A stretch of DNA of 13,653 nt from an uncultured Treponema sp. GTDB lineage: Bacteria > Spirochaetota > Spirochaetia > Treponematales > Treponemataceae. Every line of letters starts with the position of its first letter. Position 1 is the first letter of the stretch. The stretch spans positions 1 to 13,653 of the forward strand of contig CAKZZR010000141.1 of NCBI GenBank assembly GCA_937885475.1, written 5' to 3'. The position numbers and the translations under genes were made by a program. The notes under the pieces were generated by a model. That model saw only the letters and a list, made by a program, of their open reading frames with translations. It was not told the origin of the DNA and did not search any database. Below are positions 1 through 8,000 of the stretch, in pieces.

Positions 1-93
1 GCTATTTTTTAGGAAAAATTGCACTTTTGTAATTCCGAAATTCTATAATGCGTTTCCCTGCTCTAAATACCACTACTCATAGAATTCTTTTTT

Positions 94-102
94 TGATATA
101 CT
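94..102 (+). promoter_or_regulatory. Extended -10 promoter for the transporter gene
   Basis: TG-A-TATACT at 94-102 matches the extended -10 consensus (TGnTATAAT, one mismatch in the hexamer), about 20 bases before the ATG. No good -35 lies 17 bases upstream, as expected for an extended -10 promoter. A ribosome binding site AGAGG (109-113) follows, 9 bases before the ATG at 123. A second possible -10, TATAAT at 44-49, lies further upstream with only a poor -35 (TTGCAC at 19-24, spacing 19). Apart from these sites the first 122 bases show no gene. Confidence 0.5.
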
Positions 103-122
103 AAGCCTAGAGGTATTTTTAA

Positions 123-1367
123 ATGGAACTTTTTTGGGGAATTCTTTCAATTAAGTCAATCACATTCTTGACATTCTGCGTATTCGCGATAGCGGCATTC
201 GGCTATCTGCTTGGCAGAATCACCATCAAAGGTGTATCTTTGGGAACAGCAGGTGTATTCATCATCGCACTTCTGTTCGGTGCATTTTTCTACACACGGC
301 TCGGACAGCAGCTTGTGGTAACGTTTACAAGCGAAAGCCTTGACCATGCGCTTAAGACGACGTATGTTTCAAACGCACTTAAAATCGTAGAAAACGTTGG
401 TCTCGTTCTTTTCGTTACGTCGGTAGGATTCATCGCAGGACCTGGCTTTTTCGGGGACTTCAAAAAGAACTTCAAATCATACATTCTTCTTGGACTTGTA
501 ATCATCCTGTTCGGCGGCTTGAGTTGTGCGGCTTGTATCGTGTTCGACGCAAAGGTTTATGGTCGTCCATTCAACGAGACTGCGGCAATGCTCGTAGGCC
601 TTCTTTCCGGCTCACTCACCTCAACTCCGGCATTCAGCGCCGCAAAAGCAACGGTTGCCTCTGAGCTTGAGGACATTGTTGCCGTAGGACATGGAATCGC
701 ATACCTGTTCGGCGTTGTGGGAGTCGTTCTCTTCGTTCAGATTATTCCAAAACTCGCAAAGGCAAACATGGAAGAAGAGCGTGCAAAGCTTACCTCCAGC
801 AACGAGGCAACGGAATCAAAAATCACCGGAACCGAAGCAGAGCTTGACGCATTCGGCTTCTGTGCATTCGCAATTGCGGCAATCCTCGGCGTGTTCGTAG
901 GTTGTATCAAATTCGGAAACTTTTCTTTGACCACAACCGGAGGATGTCTTTTGGTTTCCCTACTTCTTGGCTACAAGGCAAAAATCGGTAACGTTTCTTT
1001 CACACCAAAGGAAAGCACGCTCAAGGTATTCCGCGAACTTGGTCTTATGTTCTTTCTTATTGGAGCAGGTGTTGCCGGCGGCGCAAGCTTCGTTAAGTAC
1101 TTCCAGTGGGTATACTTCATCTACGGAATCATCATGACTCTTGTTCCGATGATTGTAGGCTACCTGTTCGCAAAATACGTGCTTCGCCTAAGCCTGCTGA
1201 ACAACCTCGGCTCAATCACCGGTGGTATGACTTCTACTCCAGCGCTCGGAACCCTAATTCAGACAGCGGGAACAGAAAACGTTGCGTCCGCATACGCTTC
1301 AACCTACCCAATTGCGCTCATTGCAGTCGTTCTTGTATCACAGATTCTTATCTTGATTTTCAAATGA
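123..1367 (+). CDS. AspT/YidE-YbjL duplication-type membrane transporter, no RCK_C domains
   Basis: A 414-residue, strongly hydrophobic protein with about ten membrane segments. It has two halves related by sequence. GLVLFVTSVGFIAGP (about 93-107) is echoed by GLMFFLIGAGVAGG (about 306-319). SGSLTSTPAF (about 163-172) is echoed by TGGMTSTPAL (about 365-374). The repeated TSTPA motif in a two-fold repeat is the hallmark of the aspartate-alanine exchanger (AspT) and YidE/YbjL family, whose characterised members exchange amino acids or dicarboxylates across the inner membrane. Full-length AspT/YidE proteins (about 540-560 residues) carry two cytoplasmic RCK_C (TrkA-C) domains between the halves. 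Here only a short charged linker is present (about 215-240), so this is the minimal transporter. The start at 123 is supported by AGAGG at 109-113. The substrate cannot be told from sequence. It appears monocistronic, ending in a structured intergenic segment and terminator. Confidence 0.85.
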   Translation: MELFWGILSIKSITFLTFCVFAIAAFGYLLGRITIKGVSLGTAGVFIIALLFGAFFYTRLGQQLVVTFTSESLDHALKTTYVSNALKIVENVGLVLFVTSVGFIAGPGFFGDFKKNFKSYILLGLVIILFGGLSCAACIVFDAKVYGRPFNETAAMLVGLLSGSLTSTPAFSAAKATVASELEDIVAVGHGIAYLFGVVGVVLFVQIIPKLAKANMEEERAKLTSSNEATESKITGTEAELDAFGFCAFAIAAILGVFVGCIKFGNFSLTTTGGCLLVSLLLGYKAKIGNVSFTPKESTLKVFRELGLMFFLIGAGVAGGASFVKYFQWVYFIYGIIMTLVPMIVGYLFAKYVLRLSLLNNLGSITGGMTSTPALGTLIQTAGTENVASAYASTYPIALIAVVLVSQILILIFK

Positions 1368-1395
1368 ACGAACCCCGCCGCAGCGGGGTATCGTT
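1367..1395 (+). other. GC-rich hairpin right after the transporter stop
   Basis: CCCCGC (1373-1378) pairs with GCGGGG (1383-1388) around loop CGCA. The stem is extended by A1372-T1389 and, past a bulged A1390, by AACGA (1367-1371) with TCGTT (1391-1395). It begins within the stop codon. No U-tract follows, so on its own it is not a canonical intrinsic terminator. It may protect the mRNA 3' end or be part of an intergenic repeat. Confidence 0.55.
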
Positions 1396-1406
1396 CGTTC
1401 TCATAA

Positions 1407-1482
1407 GGTATTGCACTCGGCTCTAATACCCTTTATACGACGCAAGCGTCGAGGTACTGCTTGCAGCCCCAAAGGGATTAGA
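1407..1482. repeat. Nested and competing inverted repeats in the intergenic region
   Basis: Several inverted repeats are packed into 76 bases. TCTAAT-A-CCCTTT (1422-1434) pairs with AAAGGGATTAGA (1471-1482), with one bulged base. CGACG (1438-1442) pairs with CGTCG (1447-1451) over loop CAAG. CTGC (1457-1460) can pair with GCAG (1463-1466). GGTATT (1407-1412) can pair with AATACC (1425-1430), which excludes the first long stem. AAGGTATTGC and GAGGTACTGC (1406-1415, 1451-1460) look like a diverged direct repeat. There is no open reading frame of note. This could be a degenerate intergenic repeat or a structured 3' UTR; the function is unknown. Confidence 0.5.
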
Positions 1483-1496
1483 CCCTCCGCTCAAAT

Positions 1497-1535
1497 AAAA
1501 ACCGGCACCGCCTGATAAAGACGATGCCGGTTTTT
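1497..1535. terminator. Bidirectional intrinsic terminator between convergent genes
   Basis: AAAAACCGGCA (1497-1507) is perfectly complementary to TGCCGGTTTTT (1525-1535). CG/CG at 1509-1510 and 1522-1523 can extend the stem past one mismatch. The stem is flanked by an A-run on the left and a T-run on the right, so it can terminate the transporter transcript (+) and the lipoprotein transcript (-). Confidence 0.88.
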
Positions 1536-1545
1536 GTCTTTCTAC

Positions 1546-2568
1546 TTAGTCTGCAAAGTCAACCGTTCCGGGTGTCTCGCCGCTGGACTTTGACAGAACC
1601 CAGGAGGCAATGCCTTTTTCCGTGCGAGTTCGCAGGAAGGACCGGGTTATAGCCATGCCATTGCTTTCTAGCGCGCCTGAAATGTCGACCGTTTCCCATG
1701 CGCCCGCCTCTACGGCAAGAGCGGCAGCCTGGGCATACGCGTCTTTTTTCCATGCGGTGCTGCCCTGCGGCGCATAGCACAGCGCGTCCAGAACGGCACC
1801 ATCGTTGCGGTTTCTGAGGAGTATGACGTCCTCCTCGTCGCCCAACGAGGCCTTCGTACCGTCCACCCACAGGTCGCGCACTCCGTTCACCGAATACTTG
1901 GACACAGAAAGGCTTAGGTCATCGCCCATTTCATTCGCCCATGTCTCGCCGTACTGACGCATGTGAACGATGATAACCTCGCCCGCCGCAACCTCAAGAG
2001 CCGGCAGCGCATATGCCCTGTTCTCGCCGTCATTAACGCTCAGAAGCTCAAGCCCTGCAAGATTTCCGGCAGTCATGGCACACAGTTCAATGAATTCCTC
2101 GCCGTACACCTTCTCTCCCTTTACCGTTGACGAGCCGTACTTTGGATGCACCTCGCTTATGATAAGATTCGGAATTTTCTTGTTGAAGCCAGTGAACGGA
2201 TAGCTGAACGTGAGCGTGTTTCCCACGGAGTCGGTCGCCTCGCCCGCAAAGCAATACTCAGTTCCCGCAGTAAAGGTGTCGGCAAACGTAAAGTCGCAGA
2301 TGCATACGCCAGTGCCGTCGTCGCTCTTTTCTACGGTGGTGTCCTCAAGCTGAATGAACGGCTTTAGAGCGCAATCGCTTACCGCCACATCGCCAGAAAA
2401 CACCATGCGCAGCGAACTTTCGCCGGTTACGCTGAAGCTCTCAATCTTAGGACTCTCGTAATCTTCCTTTACGACGGAAACACCTTGCTCCGACATCTTG
2501 CAGGAAAACGGACAGGCACACACAGAAACTACAGCGGTCAATGCCGCAGCCAAAAACACATTTTTCAT
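1546..2568 (-). CDS. Putative lipoprotein with Ig-like and lamin-tail domains
   Basis: A 340-residue exported protein of unknown specific role. MKNVFLAAALTAVVSVCAC is a short positively charged start plus hydrophobic core ending in cysteines. VCAC (Cys19) is the best lipobox, with Cys23 as alternative; relaxed lipoboxes are usual in spirochaetes. Residues about 38-128 (SPKIESFSVTGESSLRMVFS..., then TAGTEYCFAGEATDSVGNTL) look like an SbsA/Big-type bacterial Ig-like domain. Residues about 131-270 begin NLIISEVHPKY and continue EEFIELCAM...LAGLELLSV, the pattern of a lamin-tail domain (LTD), which in bacteria occurs on secreted and surface proteins. The start at 2568 is supported by AGAGG (2575-2579), 6 bases upstream. 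The C-terminal ~70 residues match nothing I recognise. It probably sits in an envelope lipid leaflet, perhaps outward facing, but no ligand can be inferred. The gene stands alone between two terminators. Confidence 0.75.
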   Translation of the reverse strand: MKNVFLAAALTAVVSVCACPFSCKMSEQGVSVVKEDYESPKIESFSVTGESSLRMVFSGDVAVSDCALKPFIQLEDTTVEKSDDGTGVCICDFTFADTFTAGTEYCFAGEATDSVGNTLTFSYPFTGFNKKIPNLIISEVHPKYGSSTVKGEKVYGEEFIELCAMTAGNLAGLELLSVNDGENRAYALPALEVAAGEVIIVHMRQYGETWANEMGDDLSLSVSKYSVNGVRDLWVDGTKASLGDEEDVILLRNRNDGAVLDALCYAPQGSTAWKKDAYAQAAALAVEAGAWETVDISGALESNGMAITRSFLRTRTEKGIASWVLSKSSGETPGTVDFAD

Positions 2569-2710
2569 AAGAAACCTCTCTTATTTGTTTGATACTTCTT
2601 TAACCCAAAAAAAGAGCTTTTTCTGCAATCTTTTTTTTTAAAAACAGAAAAAAAAATGTGAATTTTTTCATGCTTTATGAAAACGAACCCGACAATGCCT
2701 TAGCACGAAT

Positions 2711-2740
2711 AAAAAAACCGCCCTGAAACTCAAGGCGGTT
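2711..2740 (-). terminator. Intrinsic terminator of the DUF2259-like gene
   Basis: On the minus strand AACCGCC and GGCGGTT (2734-2740 and 2716-2722) form a 7-bp GC-rich stem with an 11-nt loop, followed by a run of seven Ts (2717-2711). It lies about 55 bases after the stop of the gene ending at 2796. The rest of the 2569-2795 gap is AT-rich, with poly-A/T runs and a weak AT hairpin (2665-2671/2677-2683). I see no further gene there and no convincing promoter for the lipoprotein gene. Confidence 0.85.
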
Positions 2741-2795
2741 AATTCTTATGGAGGTTTTATCTTTATGGAACGAATGTGCGCTCCTCTAAAAATAC

Positions 2796-3512
2796 TTAGA
2801 AATCGTTGTTCAGCGTCGCAGTCTCAATCATGAAGCGGATGTTGATTCCCGTCTTGTCTTCCATCGTCTTCTCCACGATGAACACGATGTTCTTTCCGCT
2901 TTCGTCGCAAACAATGCGCTCAATCTTGTAGCTTTTTACGCCCTTTCGCACAATGGAAGGTGTTCCAATCTCCTGAACGGCAAGCACGGTTCCATTTTCG
3001 TCCTGCTTTTCAAGTCGGATTACAAAGGAGGATTTTACATTCACGCCGCTTCCGCTTACCGTAGGAACAAGCCGCACGTGATAGTAGGACTGGTCGGCGT
3101 TCACGGAACCGGTAAAATCCTTGAACACAATCTCGTCCGTTCCGCTTTTGCCCTCTTCCTCACGGATATACAGAATCTGGTCGGGAGCGCACGGTTTGCA
3201 GTCGTATTTCTGAACGGTCGTGCGGCTTAGATCAACCAAGGAATCGTACAGTTCCTTTCCTGTTTTTTTTGCCGTAGAAAGCGACGGCTTTATTCTATAA
3301 AATTCGTTGTCGACATACACGTTTTTTTCTACATCAACGGTAAAAAGCTCCGCCCAGGACTGAAAGCTTTTGTCAGTGCGTCCGTACTGTCCAAAAACAT
3401 AATATCGGCCGTCAGAAGAAAAGCCGTTATCCACAAGAACAGCCGAATCTCCTGCGTGCATTGCGAACAGCGCCGCACAAAAAATCAATCCGCCAAACAA
3501 TCGCTTTTTCAT
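2796..3512 (-). CDS. Secreted protein resembling the DUF2259 family
   Basis: With the chosen start the product is 238 residues. The reading frame stays open to an ATG at 3593, but 3512 is preferred. There ATG follows AGGGGG (3517-3522) after 4 bases, and the protein then begins with a good signal peptide (MKKRLFGGLIFCAALFAMHA, likely cut near residue 20). The mature start GDSAVLVDNGFSSDGRYYVFGQYG resembles DUF2259 (COG5497), predicted secreted proteins common in treponemes. The family name is from memory of its conserved GFS.D.(K/R)YY.FGQYG segment and is not verified. The rest is predicted beta-rich, with few cysteines and no catalytic motif I recognise. It probably acts in the periplasm. 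The gene is divergent from the membrane protein gene at 3609 (96 bases between them) and has its own terminator. Confidence 0.72.
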   Translation of the reverse strand: MKKRLFGGLIFCAALFAMHAGDSAVLVDNGFSSDGRYYVFGQYGRTDKSFQSWAELFTVDVEKNVYVDNEFYRIKPSLSTAKKTGKELYDSLVDLSRTTVQKYDCKPCAPDQILYIREEEGKSGTDEIVFKDFTGSVNADQSYYHVRLVPTVSGSGVNVKSSFVIRLEKQDENGTVLAVQEIGTPSIVRKGVKSYKIERIVCDESGKNIVFIVEKTMEDKTGINIRFMIETATLNNDF

Positions 3513-3608
3513 ATTTCCCCCTGAAAAACTATCACTTTTATTTTCGGCGCTTTTTTTATGTTCTTTACAAGTATTTCGCAATTTCAAACGCATTTACTTT
3601 TCTGAGCA

Positions 3609-4445
3609 ATGGGATTATTATTTCAGAAAATGAAAATTCAGACGCGAAACAACATCATTACGTTCCTTATGTTCATCTCAATGGCTCTGCTTATATCGCT
3701 GGGACTCATTTACGGTATAGAGCTTTTTCAGGGGCGAATTTCCACCTATCCGGGAAATCCCTACCATTTTCTGCAGGACTACGCGCTGTTCCGCCTTAAT
3801 TTTTACGCGGTGGTGTCTTCCATTTTCATTCTTGCCGTCTACGTGTTCGCATTTCTTCTTTATATAAACATCTCCTTTGAAAAAACGCGTTCCACGGAAA
3901 TAGTGTATTTTTCGCTTTTTCTTATAGGCTGCCTTATGGAGCCGGTGCGCCTGCTCTTTTCCATGCTGAACCTATGGGATTCCTGCTCGTTCATAGCGGT
4001 TGCGGCAACCCGCACCATCATCTTTGGAAGAATGCTTACGCCGGCAAGCCTTTTGTTTTCGGTGCTTTACAGCAATTTTGAGAGCCGCCAGTATGAGGAA
4101 CAGAACATTCTGATTCTGGTGGCGTTTGCGCTTGGCTCCGCACTGATTGCGCCGCTGAACAGCAGCTTCATCCTTCCCACCGGAAAGGTTCAGACCGGTT
4201 TGGAAGGAACGTTTTTCTGCATGAGATTCTTGATTTTTGTTATCTCCATAATCGCGCTTACCGTAAAATGCCGCACATCAAACATGAGCGCGAGCATTCC
4301 CATAGGGTTCAGCCTGCTTGCAATAGGCTACCTTCTGCTTACCGATTCGATTAATTTTGTTCAGTTTGGAATAGGCGCACCTGCGCTTTGGCTTGGAACG
4401 TACTTCTACCTTAAGGGACTGCACAGCCAATATCTGTGGGATTAG
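3609..4445 (+). CDS. Unknown multipass inner-membrane protein
   Basis: A 278-residue protein I do not recognise. About eight hydrophobic segments are visible: roughly 16-40, 65-90, 98-120, 126-155, 165-184, 205-222, 227-248 and 249-271. The first is separated from the rest by a ~25-residue loop (QGRISTYPGNPYHFLQDYA). That gives one span plus a seven-span core, which is suggestive of a membrane sensor or transport module but has no diagnostic motif. Loop charges (FEKTRST, SRQYEEQN, KCRTS) are compatible with an inner-membrane location. The ATG at 3609 is the first after an in-frame TGA at 3603. It has only a weak GAG two bases upstream, and the alternative Met8 (3630) has no better site, so the start is uncertain. 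The 96-base divergent gap has no convincing promoter. The stop codon lies one base from the stop of the convergent kinase gene. Confidence 0.7.
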   Translation: MGLLFQKMKIQTRNNIITFLMFISMALLISLGLIYGIELFQGRISTYPGNPYHFLQDYALFRLNFYAVVSSIFILAVYVFAFLLYINISFEKTRSTEIVYFSLFLIGCLMEPVRLLFSMLNLWDSCSFIAVAATRTIIFGRMLTPASLLFSVLYSNFESRQYEEQNILILVAFALGSALIAPLNSSFILPTGKVQTGLEGTFFCMRFLIFVISIIALTVKCRTSNMSASIPIGFSLLAIGYLLLTDSINFVQFGIGAPALWLGTYFYLKGLHSQYLWD

Positions 4446-4446
4446 C

Positions 4447-5064
4447 CTATAGCACTGTCTGCGCAATGCCGCCCACAAGGATAGGGATGATGATGTTGTC
4501 AAAATCGGTGAGCGGAAGCACCTCAACCACAGTGGCAACCAGTGCAAGAAGGAGCGCGACAGTCGCGTTCTGGCACACCGCGAACGCCGAGGCGAACACG
4601 GCAAAAAAACAGGCAAGGCTTCCGGCGGCGGTTTTTCCGTTCGTGAATGGAATATGAACCAGTCCGATGAGCTTACCTACAAGGCTTGCAAGCCCGTCGC
4701 CAAAGGCAAGCGAATAGATTCCTATACGGGCAGCCTGCGGCTCCCACAAAAGGGCAGCACCTATGATGCCTATGACTAAGGTTACCGGTCCCAGCACGAA
4801 TTTGTTCTCGTCTCGTTTTCGGGCGGCAACGGCAGTTATTTTTGACACGAACGGAATTTCCTTGCCGCGAAGCCTGAGGAATTCCGCAATGCAGTAGCCC
4901 ACGAGCGCAAGGGCAAGCAGCACAAGCACTGGATAATAGGCAAGAGCCAGCAGCGTGGGAATGAACGCGCTGCACAAATGTATCGATTTGCGGAAGAATT
5001 CCTTCCAGATTCCTATTTTATATTGCTTGAACGCAACGCCCGCATTGAACGAAAAGGTTTTCAT
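4447..5064 (-). CDS. CTP-dependent polyprenol/diacylglycerol kinase-like membrane protein (SEC59/DGK1/VTE5 family)
   Basis: A 205-residue integral membrane protein with family motifs in the usual order. FFRKSIHL (23-30) is the N-terminal R-K-x-x-H element. LGPVTLVIGI (91-100) starts a membrane segment. FGDGLASLVGKLIG (121-134) is the GD-x-AS-x-x-G core. NGKTAAGS (142-149) is the K-T-x-x-G-S motif, and EVLPLTDFDN (181-190) the terminal E...DN motif. The family (dolichol kinase, phytol kinase, yeast Dgk1; related to CdsA) transfers phosphate from CTP to a lipid alcohol. The substrate here, undecaprenol or diacylglycerol, cannot be decided. About 205 residues is normal for bacterial members. The ATG at 5064 overlaps the TGA of the upstream TPR gene (ATGA), indicating translational coupling in a two-gene operon. 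Confidence 0.82.
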   Translation of the reverse strand: MKTFSFNAGVAFKQYKIGIWKEFFRKSIHLCSAFIPTLLALAYYPVLVLLALALVGYCIAEFLRLRGKEIPFVSKITAVAARKRDENKFVLGPVTLVIGIIGAALLWEPQAARIGIYSLAFGDGLASLVGKLIGLVHIPFTNGKTAAGSLACFFAVFASAFAVCQNATVALLLALVATVVEVLPLTDFDNIIIPILVGGIAQTVL

Positions 5065-8000
5065 TTTATGATACCGTCCTCTGCGCTCAGCGTGCGCGGA
5101 ATTTCCGTGTAGATTGCCGGCTCGTAGTCAGGCATAGGATGCGTAACGTACTTTATGTTCTGCTCCGCAAGGTTGCTGCCCCCAAGCCGCACCATCGTTT
5201 CCTGATTGCGCGTAAGGGAATCCCACGCACGCAAGGAATCCTGAAAATTAACCATCGCCTGGGCGTTAAGCGCGCTGCTTCCGGTGCGCCGGGCAAGACG
5301 GTACAGCGTTACGCCCATGTTGTTCGTTGCCTTAAGGAAGTTGTCGACTATCTCCGCCTCTTCCTTGTGGGTCTGCGGGAACAGCACGCCGCGCTGCGTT
5401 TTTTCTGCGTTCAGCTGGTTCAAGAGCCGCTGATAGTAGCTCTGCGCCGCATAATTGTCGTTACGAAGCGACAAGGTGTTTCCCATCGCAAGCAGAAGGC
5501 TCTGGTCGTCATCAAAATCCTCGCCCGCCTTCATAAAGGAGCCGACGGCATCCGCGTACTGCTCCTTTGAATACTGAATATATCCAATCTTATAGCGAAT
5601 CTCGCCACGGTCATAATCATTTGTAACCGCGTCCTGATAGCTTTCCAGCGCACCGTCCATGTCTCCGGCAACAAAGTACTCCACATCGCCATAATCTGAA
5701 TACAGATGTCCAACGTCAGCATTTCCTTCAAGTCCGTTTCCCACATGCTCCGTTCTGAACAATGAGATTCCGCCGGAATACGCTTCCATCGCCTTAAGGT
5801 AGTCGGCATCGCGCACATACTGCTCGCCCAAAAGCCGGTAGGAGTCGATGTATTTGTACATATCGCGCCGCTTTATAGTCCGTGCGGCATCAAACGCAGA
5901 AAGCGTCGACTCCAAAGAATTGCGCGCATACAGTCCGTTCTTCATGTGAACGTAATACTTAGACAAATTGTAATGCGCAAGAGGATTCGTGCCGTCCGCC
6001 TTTACCGCGCGGGTAAGCATTTCCTTCACGTCCTCAATTTTTGTGCGAAGATATTCGTCAGACGGCGAAAGCGGACCGTACAGTTTGTCCAGCAGATAGC
6101 CGCTCAAATCTGTCCAGTCCTCCGCACCAAGGGATTTTGCCCGCGGATAGAAGCGCTCCTTGAGCGTAAGCACCTCAAGCAGATTGTCTGTGCGGATAAA
6201 ATAGCGCATCATGCGCGAAGAATACAAATCCATGCTCTTCTGATTTGCCCCGTACAGCTGAATCAAGTCAGAATAGCGCTTACGTGCCTCGTCAAATTTG
6301 GAAGGATCCTTTTCCGTCGCCCACTCAAGATAGGTGTCGCCCAAAAGCAGGATTCCGTCCGGGTCATTCACATGAAAGTCAAGCACATCGCGCAGGATAA
6401 TCTGCTCGGCGCTCTCGTAGTTGGCAAGCTCATCAAGCTCCATTCCCGCATATTCGAGCCCCGCAGCCTTGTCGTGCTTAAAGCAAGTCAGAATATTGCG
6501 GTACATCTGCTCGGCGCGCACATACTGCTTGTGATTGCGGTAGCCCCGCGCGTATGTAAAGAACCACTTTTTCTGAAGCGCGAATTTCGTTGCCTCGTTG
6601 AATTTTGTCTCCGACTGCGGAAAATCCTCGCTTTCCAAAAGCACGTAGCCCTGCTTGTACAGTGAGGTGGCACGCATTGGCTTATAAATGAAATTCTTTG
6701 TGAATTCAAACAGGAAGAAGCAGATGATTATTGCCGCAATGGATACAATCGTTCCCGGAATAATCTTGTTGCGAAGCTGATACTGGAACGACTGCTTGTA
6801 CGCTTCGTATTCCTCTGCAGTGCGGCGCTCAAAATCGCGTGGAACAGGAATTGATACGTCAAGCATCTTCTCAAGTTCGCTCGCAAGCTGGCGGGCAGAA
6901 ACCTTCTTCAGAACCTTCTTGATAATCTCAAATTCAGCCTCATCGGTGAATTCATTCTTAACGATAAGCTCTTCAATCGCAATGCGGACGTTCAGCGGAT
7001 AGCCCGAAAGATTCTTAAGGAATTTCTCGTACTGTGCATCAGAAAGCGTGTTCGGCGGTAAATCAGCATTCTCATCGGCTTCCTCTGCCTTTGCCTTTTC
7101 AGTTTCTGGAACCTTTATCTTTCCGTTCTTGTTTACCTCAACGGTGTCCACATCAGAAAAGCCCGGAATCTCAAAATCACCGTTGTCAAAGTCAAAGTCG
7201 TCAGAAGAGCCAAGCTCAAAGTCGCCGTTTGAATTGATGTGGCTGTCCGTTTCCTGAATGCCAAAATCAAGACCATCCATCTCTGACGTGTCAAAGGTCT
7301 CAGCAGGAACACTGTCGTCCACCTCGCCAGTGGAAGATGCGGTGTCGTCTGCGGCATCGCTCAAATCAAAATTAAAATCCGACGGAAAATCATCGCCAAG
7401 TCCGGTTGATTCCTCCGCGTTAGAAGCTGTCTCGCCAGCAATGGAATTGTCGTCTCCCAAGTCAAGGGAATCTCCGCCGTCAAAATCAAGGTCGCCAAAG
7501 CCAAAGTCATCGCCGGAATCACCAGCTGGGCTTGCAGCCGTGTCAAGCGCTAGCGCATCCAGTCCGTCCGCACCTGCGCCTTCAGAGGAAGATAGCGGGG
7601 CATCCATGTCGTCAAGGTTAAAGTCCATGCCGGCAAATGCATCAGAGCTGTCAGAAGCTCCAGCATCAGATCCGTCTTCCGGAAGGTCAAAGCCGTCGCT
7701 GTCAGTGGCATCAGGCGCAGGCGCATCAATGGTGGAATCGCTTTCCTCGTCAGGAAGGTCAAGATTCATTCCGTCCAGTCCAAAATCGTCGGAAGAAGCG
7801 GAATCCGCCTCATCGTCAGAATCAGCCGGAATGCTCGCATCCAGCTCAAAGCCGGCGTCAGAGTCTTCCCCAGAAGCTTCAGCAGAGCCGGAATCCGGTA
7901 AATCAATATCATCAAGAGAAAATTCAGAAGAATCTCCCTCGCCCAAGTCGGGAAGCTCCATGTCTGAGGTATCAAAAAGTCCGTCGGGTACGCTTTCACC

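Noticed and set aside
1421..1482. Possible integron attC site, since some treponemes carry chromosomal integrons
   Set aside because: The imperfect inverted repeat has no GTTRRRY/RYYYAAC core sites at its ends, and no gene cassette or integrase is nearby.
2750..2840. GGAGG followed by an ATG (2765) and a ~22-codon frame on the plus strand
   Set aside because: It overlaps the 3' end of the DUF2259-like gene antisense, has no hydrophobic or charged pattern typical of small proteins, and no promoter was seen.
3564..3598. TTTACA at 3564-3569 as a -35 for the eight-span membrane protein
   Set aside because: No acceptable -10 hexamer lies 16-18 bases downstream.
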